NCBI GenBank assembly: GCA_903907905.1
Contig: CAIVPX010000101.1
Location: forward strand, 1 to 45,254
Source of the DNA: an uncultured bacterium
GTDB taxonomy: Bacteria > Pseudomonadota > Gammaproteobacteria > Burkholderiales > Burkholderiaceae_E
Direction of reading: 5' to 3'
DNA: 45,254 nt
Shown: piece after piece, positions 1-8,045 of the stretch
Layout of the letters: every line of letters begins with the position of its first letter
Numbering within the stretch: the first letter of the stretch is position 1
Made by a program: the position numbers and the translations under genes
Notes under the pieces: generated by a model
The model's database searches: none
The model's input: only the letters and a program-made list of their open reading frames with translations
Told to the model about the DNA's origin: nothing

Positions 1-1
1 C

Positions 2-1111
2 GATGCCAAGACGGGTGAGGTGACCGAGGTACCGGCGCTGGCGCCCAGCGACGCCGTGGCCCGCAGTGCGGTTCGCAACGATGGCACGGATGAGTTTGTG
101 CCAACGGTACCGCTCATCCTTGATGTCGCCGAGGACCTTCGGCAGTCACTGGACGCCACGACTCTGAACGAAGAACTCATCAAGATTCGGCGAGCTCTTT
201 ACTTTGACCTGGGGGTGCCGTTTCCCGGTATCCAGTTGCGCTTCAACGAACGCCTGGCTGCAGGCACCTACCATATCGTGTTGTCCGAGGTTCCCGTCGC
301 GCTGGGGTTGTTGCGCCCGGATCGTCTGCTGGTTCGCGAATCCGCGCAGACGCTGGCTGCCCTGGGCGTTGCGGTGGAGAAGGACCGCCCCTTTTTGCCT
401 GGCGTCGACACACAGTGGGTGCCGCTGGCGATGGGCGAGTTGCTCTCCAAGGCTGGGCTGGCCTACCTGAACAGCACTCAAATTCTGTCGTATCACCTGG
501 CGACCGTGCTGCGAAAGTATTCGTCCGAATTTATCGGCGTACAGGAAACCAAGTTTCTGCTCAGTGCCATGGAGCAGCGATTCCCCGATCTGGTCAAGGA
601 ATCCATGCGGGTCATGCCGACCCAGAAAATCGGCGAAATTTTGCAGCGCCTGGTGTCGGAAGACATCTCGGTGCGCAACCTGCGCGCTATTCTCGAGGCG
701 CTGGTCGAGTGGGGTCAGAAGGAGAAGGATTCGGTGCTGCTGACCGAATATGTGAGAGGTGCCCTCAAGCGCCACATCAGCTACAAGTATTCCGCTGGTC
801 AGAATATGCTCCCCGCGTATTTGCTGGCGCCCCGGGTGGAGGAAACGGTTCGAGGCGCAATCCGGCAAACTTCGGCGGGAAGCTATCTGGCACTCGATCC
901 CGCAGCCACCAAGAAACTCGTCGACAGCATCAAGAAGGCGGTTGGAAAACTCCCCGCCACCGGAAACAAGCCCGTGCTTTTGGCCTCGATGGACATCCGG
1001 CGCTACATGCGCAAGCTCATCGAGCAGGACCTGCACGACCTGCAAGTGGTGTCCTACCAGGAACTGACGCCGGAGATCAACATTCAGCCATTGGCGAGGG
1101 TCGACCTGTGA
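2..1111 (+). CDS. sctV: Type III secretion export gate protein SctV, C-terminal part (5' end outside window)
   Basis: Partial: the reading frame is open from base 2 with no stop, so the true start lies upstream; an in-frame GTG at 20 is not a credible start for this family. About 369 residues are visible. They match the cytoplasmic C-terminal domain of SctV (YscV/InvA/HrcV, related to flagellar FlhA), which forms a nonameric ring under the inner-membrane export apparatus and receives chaperone-substrate complexes. Seen: the typical SctV stretch RFNERLAAGTYHI near the start, the helical middle ending in LRAILEALVEWG, and the family ending SYQELTPEINIQPL. The N-terminal membrane half with the FHIPEP-type motif is not in the window. 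The next gene, sctD, starts 30 nt after the stop. Non-flagellar identity rests on the sctD and sctF neighbours and on the C-terminal sequence; FlhA is unlikely. Confidence 0.93.
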   Translation, partial: DAKTGEVTEVPALAPSDAVARSAVRNDGTDEFVPTVPLILDVAEDLRQSLDATTLNEELIKIRRALYFDLGVPFPGIQLRFNERLAAGTYHIVLSEVPVALGLLRPDRLLVRESAQTLAALGVAVEKDRPFLPGVDTQWVPLAMGELLSKAGLAYLNSTQILSYHLATVLRKYSSEFIGVQETKFLLSAMEQRFPDLVKESMRVMPTQKIGEILQRLVSEDISVRNLRAILEALVEWGQKEKDSVLLTEYVRGALKRHISYKYSAGQNMLPAYLLAPRVEETVRGAIRQTSAGSYLALDPAATKKLVDSIKKAVGKLPATGNKPVLLASMDIRRYMRKLIEQDLHDLQVVSYQELTPEINIQPLARVDL

Positions 1112-1141
1112 GCAGCTCGCCAACAATCCCGGCCGTGACCC

Positions 1142-2686
1142 ATGCCTGACGCCAACGCAACCCAGCACGACCCAAGCCTGAACGCTTCGCTGTCTTCAGG
1201 GCTTGAACTACGGGTACTCTCGGGCGTCCATATTGGCGCGCGTGCCTTGCTCTCGGGACAGTCCGAATTCACGATCGGGTCGCGTCCGGACAATGATCTT
1301 GTCTTGAGAGATGCCCCGTTTGCAAGCGCGCGAATCATCCTTGACGGCGCGCGCTGGACATGGCTCGAGAGCGAGCTCGCGATCGAAGTGCAGCTGGTCG
1401 GGGGGCAGGCCCTGCGGGCGAGCGAACTCCTGTTCATGCTCGATGAGCCGGGCGCACGCTGGGTCGGGGCAGAGCAGGCCGAGGTGGGGTACGAGCGTCC
1501 GGCCTCATTGGCGGCCCCGTCCGAACCCGATGCGCCGGTCGCTGCACCGGCCGATCCGGTACCCGACCGCGCCGAGCCATCCCTGGCGACTGCCGCCGAC
1601 CTTGCAGTGGTCTCGCCAGCAGGCGAGTCGGCTTTGGCCGCGCAGATTGCTGATCCGGGGCGTGCGCGCCGACCGAGCCCCTGGCGAGTTCCGTCCGCGC
1701 TCAAACGGCCGGCCGTACTGGCGCCGGGTGCGGCTGTCGTGGCGATCGCGCTGGTGGCCTGGACTCTTGGCGCAGATCCATGGCGCCGGTGGGTCGGCGA
1801 TCGCGATCCAACGAGCGCGTCGGTTGCGGCCGCACCGGCAACAGATCAGGCTGTGTCGCGGGCGGACGAAGGCGATCTCGATCGTGTCAACCTGGCGATC
1901 TCCACGGCAGGGTTCTCGGACGTGGTTCGTGCATCCCTGCGCAGCGATGGTCGCATTCTGGTTCAGGGGGTTGTCGAGAGCGACGAGGAACAAGAACTGC
2001 TGCTTCGAAGCCTTCTCGTCGAGCGCAAGTGGCTCGCGTTCGGTCTCCTTACGCAATCCGAATTTCGGGCCCGAGTGCGGGAGTTACGGCGTGCACTGCC
2101 GCCTGGTTTTGAAGTCAAGGACCTGCCCGAGGGGCGGATCGAACTATCAGGCCTGGCCCTCGAGGCAGGCGACATCGAGCAGGTGCGCGCTCTGGTGGTG
2201 CGGGAGCTTCCCGAAACCTCCGCGGTGTTGGTCAACGTGCTCACCCCAGACTTGGCCGTTGCGCGATTTTCGTCCTTGGTGCGAGAGCTCGGTTTCGAGA
2301 CGCTTCGGGTCGACTGGACTGGCGAGCGAATGCTGGTCGAAGGCACTATTGCGCGCGCCAGTGTGGCGCTTTGGGAGCAAACCCTTCTTCGCTTCAATAG
2401 TCTTTTTGGCGACCGACTGCCCACGCGCGTCGCATTGAGCCTCAGCGATCCCGCCCCGGCGATTGCTGTCGCGATGCCGGCCGCTATGGCGGCGCGTATC
2501 CCGCCGCCCCCCAAGCTGCCTCGAATCGTTGCGGTGCAGAGTGGCGCTCGCTCCTACCTCATGTTTGCAGATGGCAACCGCCTTTTGCCTGGGGGCGTGG
2601 TCAACGGGTATCGCCTGGCCTCCATCGACGATGAGTCCCTGCTGTTCGAGGATAGAACCGGTTACCAGCACCGGGTTGCGCGGTGA
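1142..2686 (+). CDS. sctD: Type III secretion inner-membrane ring protein SctD with FHA domain
   Basis: 514 residues. SctD (YscD/PrgH/CdsD) forms the outer of the two inner-membrane rings of the injectisome. Seen in order: a forkhead-associated-like cytoplasmic domain at about 20-105 (GSRPDND at 46-52), an Ala/Pro/Asp-rich linker at about 110-185, one membrane segment at about 190-210, then a periplasmic region of ring-building modules at about 235-440. A C-terminal module at about 470-514 has the SctD pattern SYLMFADGNRLLPGG. An in-frame TGA at 1136-1138 fixes the start at ATG 1142; no good Shine-Dalgarno is seen. The stop overlaps the GTG of the next small gene (GTGA at 2683-2686), implying translational coupling. 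FHA is degenerate in many SctD proteins, and whether this one binds phosphothreonine cannot be told from sequence. Confidence 0.9.
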   Translation: MPDANATQHDPSLNASLSSGLELRVLSGVHIGARALLSGQSEFTIGSRPDNDLVLRDAPFASARIILDGARWTWLESELAIEVQLVGGQALRASELLFMLDEPGARWVGAEQAEVGYERPASLAAPSEPDAPVAAPADPVPDRAEPSLATAADLAVVSPAGESALAAQIADPGRARRPSPWRVPSALKRPAVLAPGAAVVAIALVAWTLGADPWRRWVGDRDPTSASVAAAPATDQAVSRADEGDLDRVNLAISTAGFSDVVRASLRSDGRILVQGVVESDEEQELLLRSLLVERKWLAFGLLTQSEFRARVRELRRALPPGFEVKDLPEGRIELSGLALEAGDIEQVRALVVRELPETSAVLVNVLTPDLAVARFSSLVRELGFETLRVDWTGERMLVEGTIARASVALWEQTLLRFNSLFGDRLPTRVALSLSDPAPAIAVAMPAAMAARIPPPPKLPRIVAVQSGARSYLMFADGNRLLPGGVVNGYRLASIDDESLLFEDRTGYQHRVAR

Positions 2687-2975
2687 GTCAGCCGGCGTCG
2701 CACGCGGCAATGTCCGATCTCGAGGAAGTGTTGGCCCGGGGCGAGGGCGCCGAACGGCTGCGCTTGATCGCCGCTCAGTTACTGGGAATCGAGTCAAGGC
2801 TGCGACAGGAAGCGACGAAGCGTCTGCCTGCAGAGCACTACAAGACCCTTGAGTGCGCGCTGCTTGCGGTTCGCGCCGCAACCGAGGTAGTGTCCTCCCT
2901 TCGCCCTCAGGGCCCGCCGCCTGGCATGAACCCTTATGTGGACGGCAAGGCTTTTTTCAGGAGCACCGAAACACC

Positions 2976-2979
<4 letters not shown>
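2683..2979 (+). CDS. sctE: Small YscE/SsaE-like T3SS protein, probable needle co-chaperone
   Basis: 98 residues, starting at GTG 2683 inside the stop of sctD and ending in an ATGA overlap with sctF (2976-2979). The sequence is mostly helical: DLEEVLARGEGAERLRLIA, then a second helix around HYKTLECALLAVRAATEVV, then a Pro/Gly-rich tail (GPPPG at about 78-82). Size, two-helix pattern and position directly before the needle gene fit the YscE/EscE/SsaE group, which in Yersinia holds the needle subunit in the cytoplasm together with YscG. The name is inferred from position and helix pattern; I see no diagnostic motif. No YscG-like TPR partner is in the window. The symbol should be read as tentative. 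Confidence 0.62.
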
Positions 2980-3780
<801 letters not shown>

Positions 3781-3801
3781 TCCCCGCAGGCCGAGGTGTC
3801 G

Positions 3802-3827
3802 CGCTGAGCTGCGCCCAGCACTCAGCG
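3802..3827. terminator. Possible bidirectional hairpin between tadA and the PPIase gene
   Basis: CGCTGAG (3802-3808) pairs with CTCAGCG (3821-3827), 7 bp, with a weaker inner CTG/CAG pairing. It lies between convergent tadA and the minus-strand operon, where a terminator is expected. There is no T tract on either side, so intrinsic termination is doubtful. Confidence 0.28.
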
Positions 3828-3921
3828 ATCGGTCCGGCGAGCGCTCGCTAACCTGTGCGCGGCGTCGCCAACTTGCGATGGATCAAGCCTGCGAGCCGGC
3901 AGGGCGCTCAAGGGGAATGGG

Positions 3922-4719
3922 CTACTGCACCTTGGCTTTGGCCCGCAGCGTCTGCTGCAGTTTTTCAACGCGAGCCCGCTCGAGTTCCTGTCGCAACTGG
4001 GGTGCGACCTGAGCGAGCGGCGGCGGCGTGACCGTGCGAACGTCGTCCAGTCGAATGACGTGGAAGCCAAACTGGGTACGAACGGGTTTGTCGGTGAACT
4101 TGCCCTTCTCAAGAGCGAGCATCGCCGCGGAGAACTCCTTGACGTAGGTGTCTGGGGTGGCCCAGTCAAGGTCGCCGCCCTGTTGCGCGGACCCGGTGTC
4201 CTTCGAGCGACGCGCGAGCGCCTCAAACTTCTCTCCCTTCTTGAGCAGGGTGATGATCTGGCGGGCCTCCTCTTCCTTGTCGACCAGAATATGGCGCGCC
4301 CGGTATTCCTTGTCGCCCCCGGAGGTGCCGTGCACCCGCTCGTACTCTTTCTTGAGTTCATCGTCGGTGACGGGGGACACGTTGGCGAGGTGATCCTGAA
4401 TGAGCGCGCGGATGAGGACGTCTTCACGCATTTGTTCGAGCTGCCGTGCCACGTCAGCACTCTTGGCCAAGCCCTTGGATTCGGCCTCCTGGGCAAAAAT
4501 TTCTCGCAGGATGAGTTGGTCACGAACCGCGGCGCGCAGCTCGGGCGTATCGGGGCGCCCCTGGCCAGCGAGTTGGGTCACGATGTCGTCGAGACGGGCA
4601 GCCGGGATGGGTTTGCCGTTCACCACCGCCACGTTCTGCGCGCCGGCGAGGACGGGGACAAACTGAACCGAAGCGAGAATGAGCGGGCAGAGGGTGCGAC
4701 GAAGCTTGACAACAAACAT
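3922..4719 (-). CDS. Periplasmic parvulin-type peptidyl-prolyl cis-trans isomerase
   Basis: 265 residues from ATG 4719. Seen: a signal peptide (KLRR, then a hydrophobic stretch, cleavage likely after LAGA at about 27), a SurA-like N-terminal helical chaperone region at about 35-130 (DQLILREIFAQEAESKG), and one parvulin domain at about 138-230 with RARHILV, GGDLDWATP and QFGFHVIRLDD. The protein should catalyse prolyl isomerisation and assist folding of exported proteins in the periplasm. Further in-frame starts at 4740 (ATG) and 4761 (GTG) would only add residues before the basic n-region, so 4719 gives the most normal signal peptide. It is the last gene of the minus-strand run yciB-bolA-PPIase, 49 nt after bolA, a gene order common in Burkholderiales. 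It resembles PpiC/PrsA-like proteins more than two-domain SurA. Confidence 0.88.
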   Translation of the reverse strand: MFVVKLRRTLCPLILASVQFVPVLAGAQNVAVVNGKPIPAARLDDIVTQLAGQGRPDTPELRAAVRDQLILREIFAQEAESKGLAKSADVARQLEQMREDVLIRALIQDHLANVSPVTDDELKKEYERVHGTSGGDKEYRARHILVDKEEEARQIITLLKKGEKFEALARRSKDTGSAQQGGDLDWATPDTYVKEFSAAMLALEKGKFTDKPVRTQFGFHVIRLDDVRTVTPPPLAQVAPQLRQELERARVEKLQQTLRAKAKVQ

Positions 4720-4768
4720 GGCGAATCTCGGCCCGGCCATGGCGATCGGGCAGGTTGGCACAGGGGCG

Positions 4769-5041
4769 TCAGCGGGGTTCGGACGGAGTGCGCGCTTCGA
4801 TCGACAGCGCGTGGATGCGACCGGGCATCCAGTCCTTCACGGCATCATACACGAGGCGATGTCGCGCCAAGGGTCGCAGGCCCTCAAAGCGGTCACTGAT
4901 GATCCTGACCGTGTAGTGCCCGGCGCCGCCCTCAGCGCCCGCATGGCCCGCATGCAGGTGGCTGTCATCCTGGACCTGGATCAAGACCTCGCCGAAGTGG
5001 CCGCGCAGCCGTGCTTCGATCTCTTCAGTCGAGGGTTTCAT
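4769..5041 (-). CDS. bolA: BolA family protein
   Basis: 90 residues. BolA proteins bind monothiol glutaredoxins and [2Fe-2S] clusters and affect morphology and stress responses. Seen: the class II KH-like fold with EIEARLRGHFG, DDSHLHAGHAG at about 25-36 containing the conserved histidine, HYTVRIISDRFEG, and the signature RHRLVYDAV followed by IHALSI. It is the full family length. The ATG (5041) overlaps the yciB stop by 4 nt (5038-5041), so the two are probably translationally coupled. Confidence 0.93.
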   Translation of the reverse strand: MKPSTEEIEARLRGHFGEVLIQVQDDSHLHAGHAGAEGGAGHYTVRIISDRFEGLRPLARHRLVYDAVKDWMPGRIHALSIEARTPSEPR

Positions 5042-5577
5042 GAGCGATCATCCTCGCGGATGAAGCGCCCCATGTAGAGCGCCTGTGCGACCACGAAGGC
5101 GATGGTCAGGCCCATGGTGCCGAACAGTTTGAAATTGACCCAGACATCGGTGGGGTAGGTGTGGGCGACATAGAGATTCAGGCCTGCCATGCCGACGAAG
5201 AACAGCATCCAGGCCAAATTGAGTCGGTCCCAGATCGCTGCGGGCAGGCTGATCTGAGCGCCCATCATCTTTTCGATCAGGTTGCGACGAAAGCCAAAAC
5301 GGGCAACCACGAGCGCAAACGAGAGCGCGAGGTAAAGCACCGTGGGCTTCCACTTGATAAATGTTTCGTCGCGAAACACGAGGGTCATGCCACCGAACAC
5401 GATGATGATCACCAGACCTGCCCACTGCATGGGTTCAACCCGGCGCCCCCTGAACTTCAACCACAGGATCTGACCAATGCTGGCCAGGATGGCCACGCCT
5501 GTGGCGGCGTAAATGTCTACCAGCTTGAACGCGACAAAGAACAGAATGACGGGGAAGAGGTCAAAGAGAAGCTTCAT
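5038..5577 (-). CDS. yciB: Inner-membrane septation protein YciB (IspZ)
   Basis: 179 residues from ATG 5577. Five or six hydrophobic segments cover most of the length. Family signatures seen: MKLLFDLFPVILFF at the start, IKWKPTVLY in the middle, and WDRLNLAWMLFF then the NLYVAHTYPTDVWVNFKLFG region near the end. YciB acts at the inner membrane and is tied to cell-envelope integrity and septation; its molecular activity is not settled. The frame is open upstream to 5628, but the family start is the MKLLFD methionine. It is the first gene of the minus-strand operon with bolA and the parvulin. Its promoter must lie within about 60 bp shared with the divergent small ORF at 5639. Confidence 0.94.
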   Translation of the reverse strand: MKLLFDLFPVILFFVAFKLVDIYAATGVAILASIGQILWLKFRGRRVEPMQWAGLVIIIVFGGMTLVFRDETFIKWKPTVLYLALSFALVVARFGFRRNLIEKMMGAQISLPAAIWDRLNLAWMLFFVGMAGLNLYVAHTYPTDVWVNFKLFGTMGLTIAFVVAQALYMGRFIREDDRS

Positions 5578-5597
5578 GCAGGGATCTCTGGGATGGC

Positions 5598-5603
5598 TAT
5601 AAT
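5598..5603 (+). promoter_or_regulatory. Perfect -10 box TATAAT upstream of the small ORF at 5639
   Basis: GGCTATAATGG. A start site near 5610 would leave a leader of about 29 nt with the Shine-Dalgarno below. No convincing -35 hexamer at 17 bp. It is one of very few perfect TATAAT boxes in this GC-rich window. Confidence 0.5.
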
Positions 5604-5628
5604 GGCGGGTTTTGAACCCTGGATTCAA

Positions 5629-5633
5629 CGGAG
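5629..5633 (+). promoter_or_regulatory. Shine-Dalgarno CGGAG for the small ORF
   Basis: AACGGAG ends 5 nt before ATG 5639, a good match and spacing. It decides the start of the 42-residue ORF. Confidence 0.5.
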
Positions 5634-5638
5634 TCTAT

Positions 5639-5767
5639 ATGGCAGAACGCACCCGCACCCGTCGCAACACGCTTGAGCGCCGTTGCCTTCCCAAGATGCT
5701 GAAGCGTCTGTTCAACGGCCGGTCGCGCACCGTGTTTCGCATGCTCGAGAAAGTCAAGAAGGCTTGA
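5639..5767 (+). CDS. Small basic protein, 42 residues, unknown function
   Basis: ATG 5639 to TGA 5767. The sequence begins [18 protein letters not shown] and ends [12 protein letters not shown]; 14 of 42 residues are Arg or Lys, with one Cys at 16. Support for its being real: a perfect TATAAT at 5598, a Shine-Dalgarno with 5 nt spacing, and mostly G or C at third codon positions, as in neighbouring genes. The last 14 nt overlap the 3' end of msrB, which runs the other way. The charge pattern suggests a nucleic-acid- or ribosome-binding protein, but this is inference and I recognise no family. It could also be a leader for nothing downstream, since no plus-strand gene follows until 6362. Confidence 0.5.
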   Translation: MAERTRTRRNTLERRCLPKMLKRLFNGRSRTVFRMLEKVKKA

Positions 5768-6164
5768 AGCGGAGCGCCGCCGAGTTGATGCAGTAACGCA
5801 GGCCGGTTGGCGCCGGCCCGTCCTTGAACACGTGTCCGAGGTGCGCGTCACAGCGCGCGCAGAGCACCTCGGTGCGGATCATGCCCCAGCCGAAATCACG
5901 CCGGGTCGCAACGGCCTTGTCTTCAACCGGCTGCCAGTAGCTGGGCCAGCCCGTCCCGGAATCAAACTTTTCCTGTGACGTGAAAAGCGCTGACCCGCAG
6001 CACACGCAGCAGTACACGCCGGCCCCGTGGTGATCCCAGAATTTGCCTGAGAACGCAGGCTCGGTGCCATGCTTGCGGGTGACCTTGTATTCGATCTCCG
6101 AAAGTTGTTCGCGCCACTCGGCGTCCGATCGAACGATCTTTTCCTTGTCGATATCCTGGGTCAT
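5754..6164 (-). CDS. msrB: Peptide methionine (R)-S-oxide reductase MsrB
   Basis: 136 residues from ATG 6164. MsrB reduces the R epimer of methionine sulfoxide in proteins using thioredoxin. Seen: the substrate region [13 protein letters not shown] at about 68-79, two zinc CxxC pairs (C53/C56 in CCVCCG; C102/C105 in [13 protein letters not shown]), and the catalytic cysteine C125 in RYCINSAAL. Length is typical for a single-domain cytoplasmic MsrB. The frame continues upstream to 6212, but MTQDIDKEK is the natural family start. The 3' end overlaps the convergent small ORF by 14 nt. Confidence 0.95.
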   Translation of the reverse strand: MTQDIDKEKIVRSDAEWREQLSEIEYKVTRKHGTEPAFSGKFWDHHGAGVYCCVCCGSALFTSQEKFDSGTGWPSYWQPVEDKAVATRRDFGWGMIRTEVLCARCDAHLGHVFKDGPAPTGLRYCINSAALRFKPS

Positions 6165-6295
6165 GCAGGTTCGGCTTTCAAGCAGGTTGGGGCGGAACGG
6201 AACGTCCACCAAGGCGTCAATGGATCACCCCGAATCTTAATCCGAAGTATGGACCGACGCTTCAAGACCAGTTCGTCGCACTGGTATCCTTCAGC

Positions 6296-6318
6296 GGCGG
6301 CCGGCCCACCCGGCCGCC
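6296..6318 (+). repeat. Perfect 9-bp inverted repeat in the acyl-CoA ligase upstream region
   Basis: GGCGGCCGG (6296-6304), loop CCCAC, CCGGCCGCC (6310-6318). A second, smaller hairpin GCGCC-AGAA-GGCGC follows at 6330-6343. Both lie in the 197-bp gap between divergent msrB and the ligase gene, so they may be an operator or a structured leader of the catabolic run. No T tract follows. Confidence 0.5.
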
Positions 6319-6351
6319 AAGCAACCATAGCGCCAGAAGGCGCAACTTCAT

Positions 6352-6358
6352 GGAGGAG
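6352..6358 (+). promoter_or_regulatory. Strong Shine-Dalgarno GGAGGAG deciding the ligase start
   Basis: GGAGGAG sits just before ATG 6362 and inside the alternative upstream ATG at 6350, which has no such site. It therefore favours 6362. Confidence 0.65.
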
Positions 6359-6361
6359 ACC

Positions 6362-8005
6362 ATGCAAGGCTTGATGATGGAAATGCCGCTGCTGATCTCG
6401 TCGATCCTGCAGCATGCCGCCAGGCACCACGGCGATACCGAGGTGGTGTCGCGTCGGATCGAGGGCGATATCCATCGCTACACCTACCTCGACTGTGAGC
6501 GGCGAGCGCGTCGGCTGGCCGATGCGCTCACCAAGTCGGGCGTTGCCATGGGAGACCGGGTCGCGACGCTAGCGTGGAATGGCTACCGCCACATGGAGCT
6601 TTACTATGCCGTAGGCGGCATGGGTGCGGTGATCCATACCATCAACCCACGCTTGCATCCCGAGCAGATTGCCTGGATCGTCAATCATGCGGGCGATCGT
6701 CACCTGGCCTTCGACATCACCTTCCTGCCCATTGTTGAAGCCATCGCACCGCTGTGTCCAGGCGTCGAAAGCTGGATCGCGATGATCGACCCGGACCGCC
6801 AGCCTGTGTCCGACAAGATCGGATCACTCGTCAACTTCGAGCGTCTTCTCAAGTCAGGCAGCCCCGATTGGGTCTGGCCCGAATTTGACGAACGCTCGGC
6901 AGTGGGCCTGTGCTACACCTCGGGCACCACTGGCAACCCCAAAGGCGCGCTGTATTCGCATCGATCCTCTGTGCTGCATGCGTTTGGCGCAGCGCTGCCC
7001 GACGCCATGGGTGCATCGGCCCGAGACGTCATTCTCCCGGTCGTACCGATGTTTCATGTCAACGCCTGGGGCTTGCCCTATGTCGCTCCCCTGGTGGGTG
7101 CAAAGCTGGTGTTCCCGGGCGCGCAACTCGACGGCGCCTCCATCTATGAGCTCTTCGAGACCGAGAAGGTCACCTACTCCGCGGGGGTGCCGACGGTATG
7201 GCTTGGGCTGCTCGCTCATGTCAAACAAAAGGGCGCACGCTTCTCGACGTTGGAGCGCACGGTCATTGGTGGCTCAGCCTGTCCGCCGGCCATGATCCGA
7301 ACCTTCCGGGACGACTATGGCGTCGATGTGATCCACGCCTGGGGCATGACCGAGATGTCGCCGCTCGGAACCCTCGCGCGCCTGCAGAACCGCCACCTCG
7401 ATCTGCCACCCGAACAGCAGCAGAAAATCCTCGAGAAGCAGGGCCACGTCATCTTCGGCGTCGACATGAAGATTGTGAACGACGAGGGCGAGGCGCTTGC
7501 GTGGGATGGCAGCAGCCTCGGCGACCTGCTGGTCCGCGGGCCCTGGGTGGTTCGCGAGTACTTCAAGGGCGAGGGGGGCGATCCGCTGCGCTACGACGCG
7601 CAGGGCCGGGGGTGGTTCCCGACCGGTGACGTGGCCACCATCGACCCACAGGGCTACATGCAGATCACTGACCGCAGCAAGGACGTGATCAAGTCCGGGG
7701 GCGAGTGGATCAGCTCCATCGATTTGGAAAATCTGGCCATTGCGCACCCGGCCGTGGCCAACGCCGCAGTGATTGGCGTGCCGCACCCCAAGTGGGACGA
7801 GCGGCCCTTGCTGATCGTGGTCAAGAGAGCAGGCGTCGAACTCACGCGCGACGAGTTGCTGAAATTCTACGAGGGCAAGGTCGCCAAATGGTGGCTGCCG
7901 GATGATGTGCAGTTCGTCGACTCGATCCCGCTCGGGGCCACGGGCAAGATTCTCAAGACTCGGTTGCGCGAGCAGTTTGCCGACTATCGTCTGCCCGGCC
8001 TATGA
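6362..8005 (+). CDS. Fatty acyl-CoA ligase (AMP-forming), DmdB/medium-chain type
   Basis: 547 residues. It activates a carboxylic acid to its CoA thioester through an acyl-adenylate. All ANL-superfamily motifs are present: P-loop [11 protein letters not shown] at 185-195, WGMTEMSP at 327-334, the TGD near 421-423, hinge DRSKD at 437-441, and the catalytic lysine K529 in LGATGKILK. The beginning ([22 protein letters not shown]) and HRYTY near residue 38 resemble the 3-methylthiopropionate/medium-chain acyl-CoA ligase group rather than E. coli FadD. The substrate cannot be set from sequence. Start 6362 is chosen for its Shine-Dalgarno. It heads a plus-strand run of catabolic genes; the next gene begins 40 nt after the stop. 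Confidence 0.9.
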   Translation: MQGLMMEMPLLISSILQHAARHHGDTEVVSRRIEGDIHRYTYLDCERRARRLADALTKSGVAMGDRVATLAWNGYRHMELYYAVGGMGAVIHTINPRLHPEQIAWIVNHAGDRHLAFDITFLPIVEAIAPLCPGVESWIAMIDPDRQPVSDKIGSLVNFERLLKSGSPDWVWPEFDERSAVGLCYTSGTTGNPKGALYSHRSSVLHAFGAALPDAMGASARDVILPVVPMFHVNAWGLPYVAPLVGAKLVFPGAQLDGASIYELFETEKVTYSAGVPTVWLGLLAHVKQKGARFSTLERTVIGGSACPPAMIRTFRDDYGVDVIHAWGMTEMSPLGTLARLQNRHLDLPPEQQQKILEKQGHVIFGVDMKIVNDEGEALAWDGSSLGDLLVRGPWVVREYFKGEGGDPLRYDAQGRGWFPTGDVATIDPQGYMQITDRSKDVIKSGGEWISSIDLENLAIAHPAVANAAVIGVPHPKWDERPLLIVVKRAGVELTRDELLKFYEGKVAKWWLPDDVQFVDSIPLGATGKILKTRLREQFADYRLPGL

Positions 8006-8045
8006 GCACGGGCAGCGCGTCGTTCAATTCTTTCATCGAGGTCCT

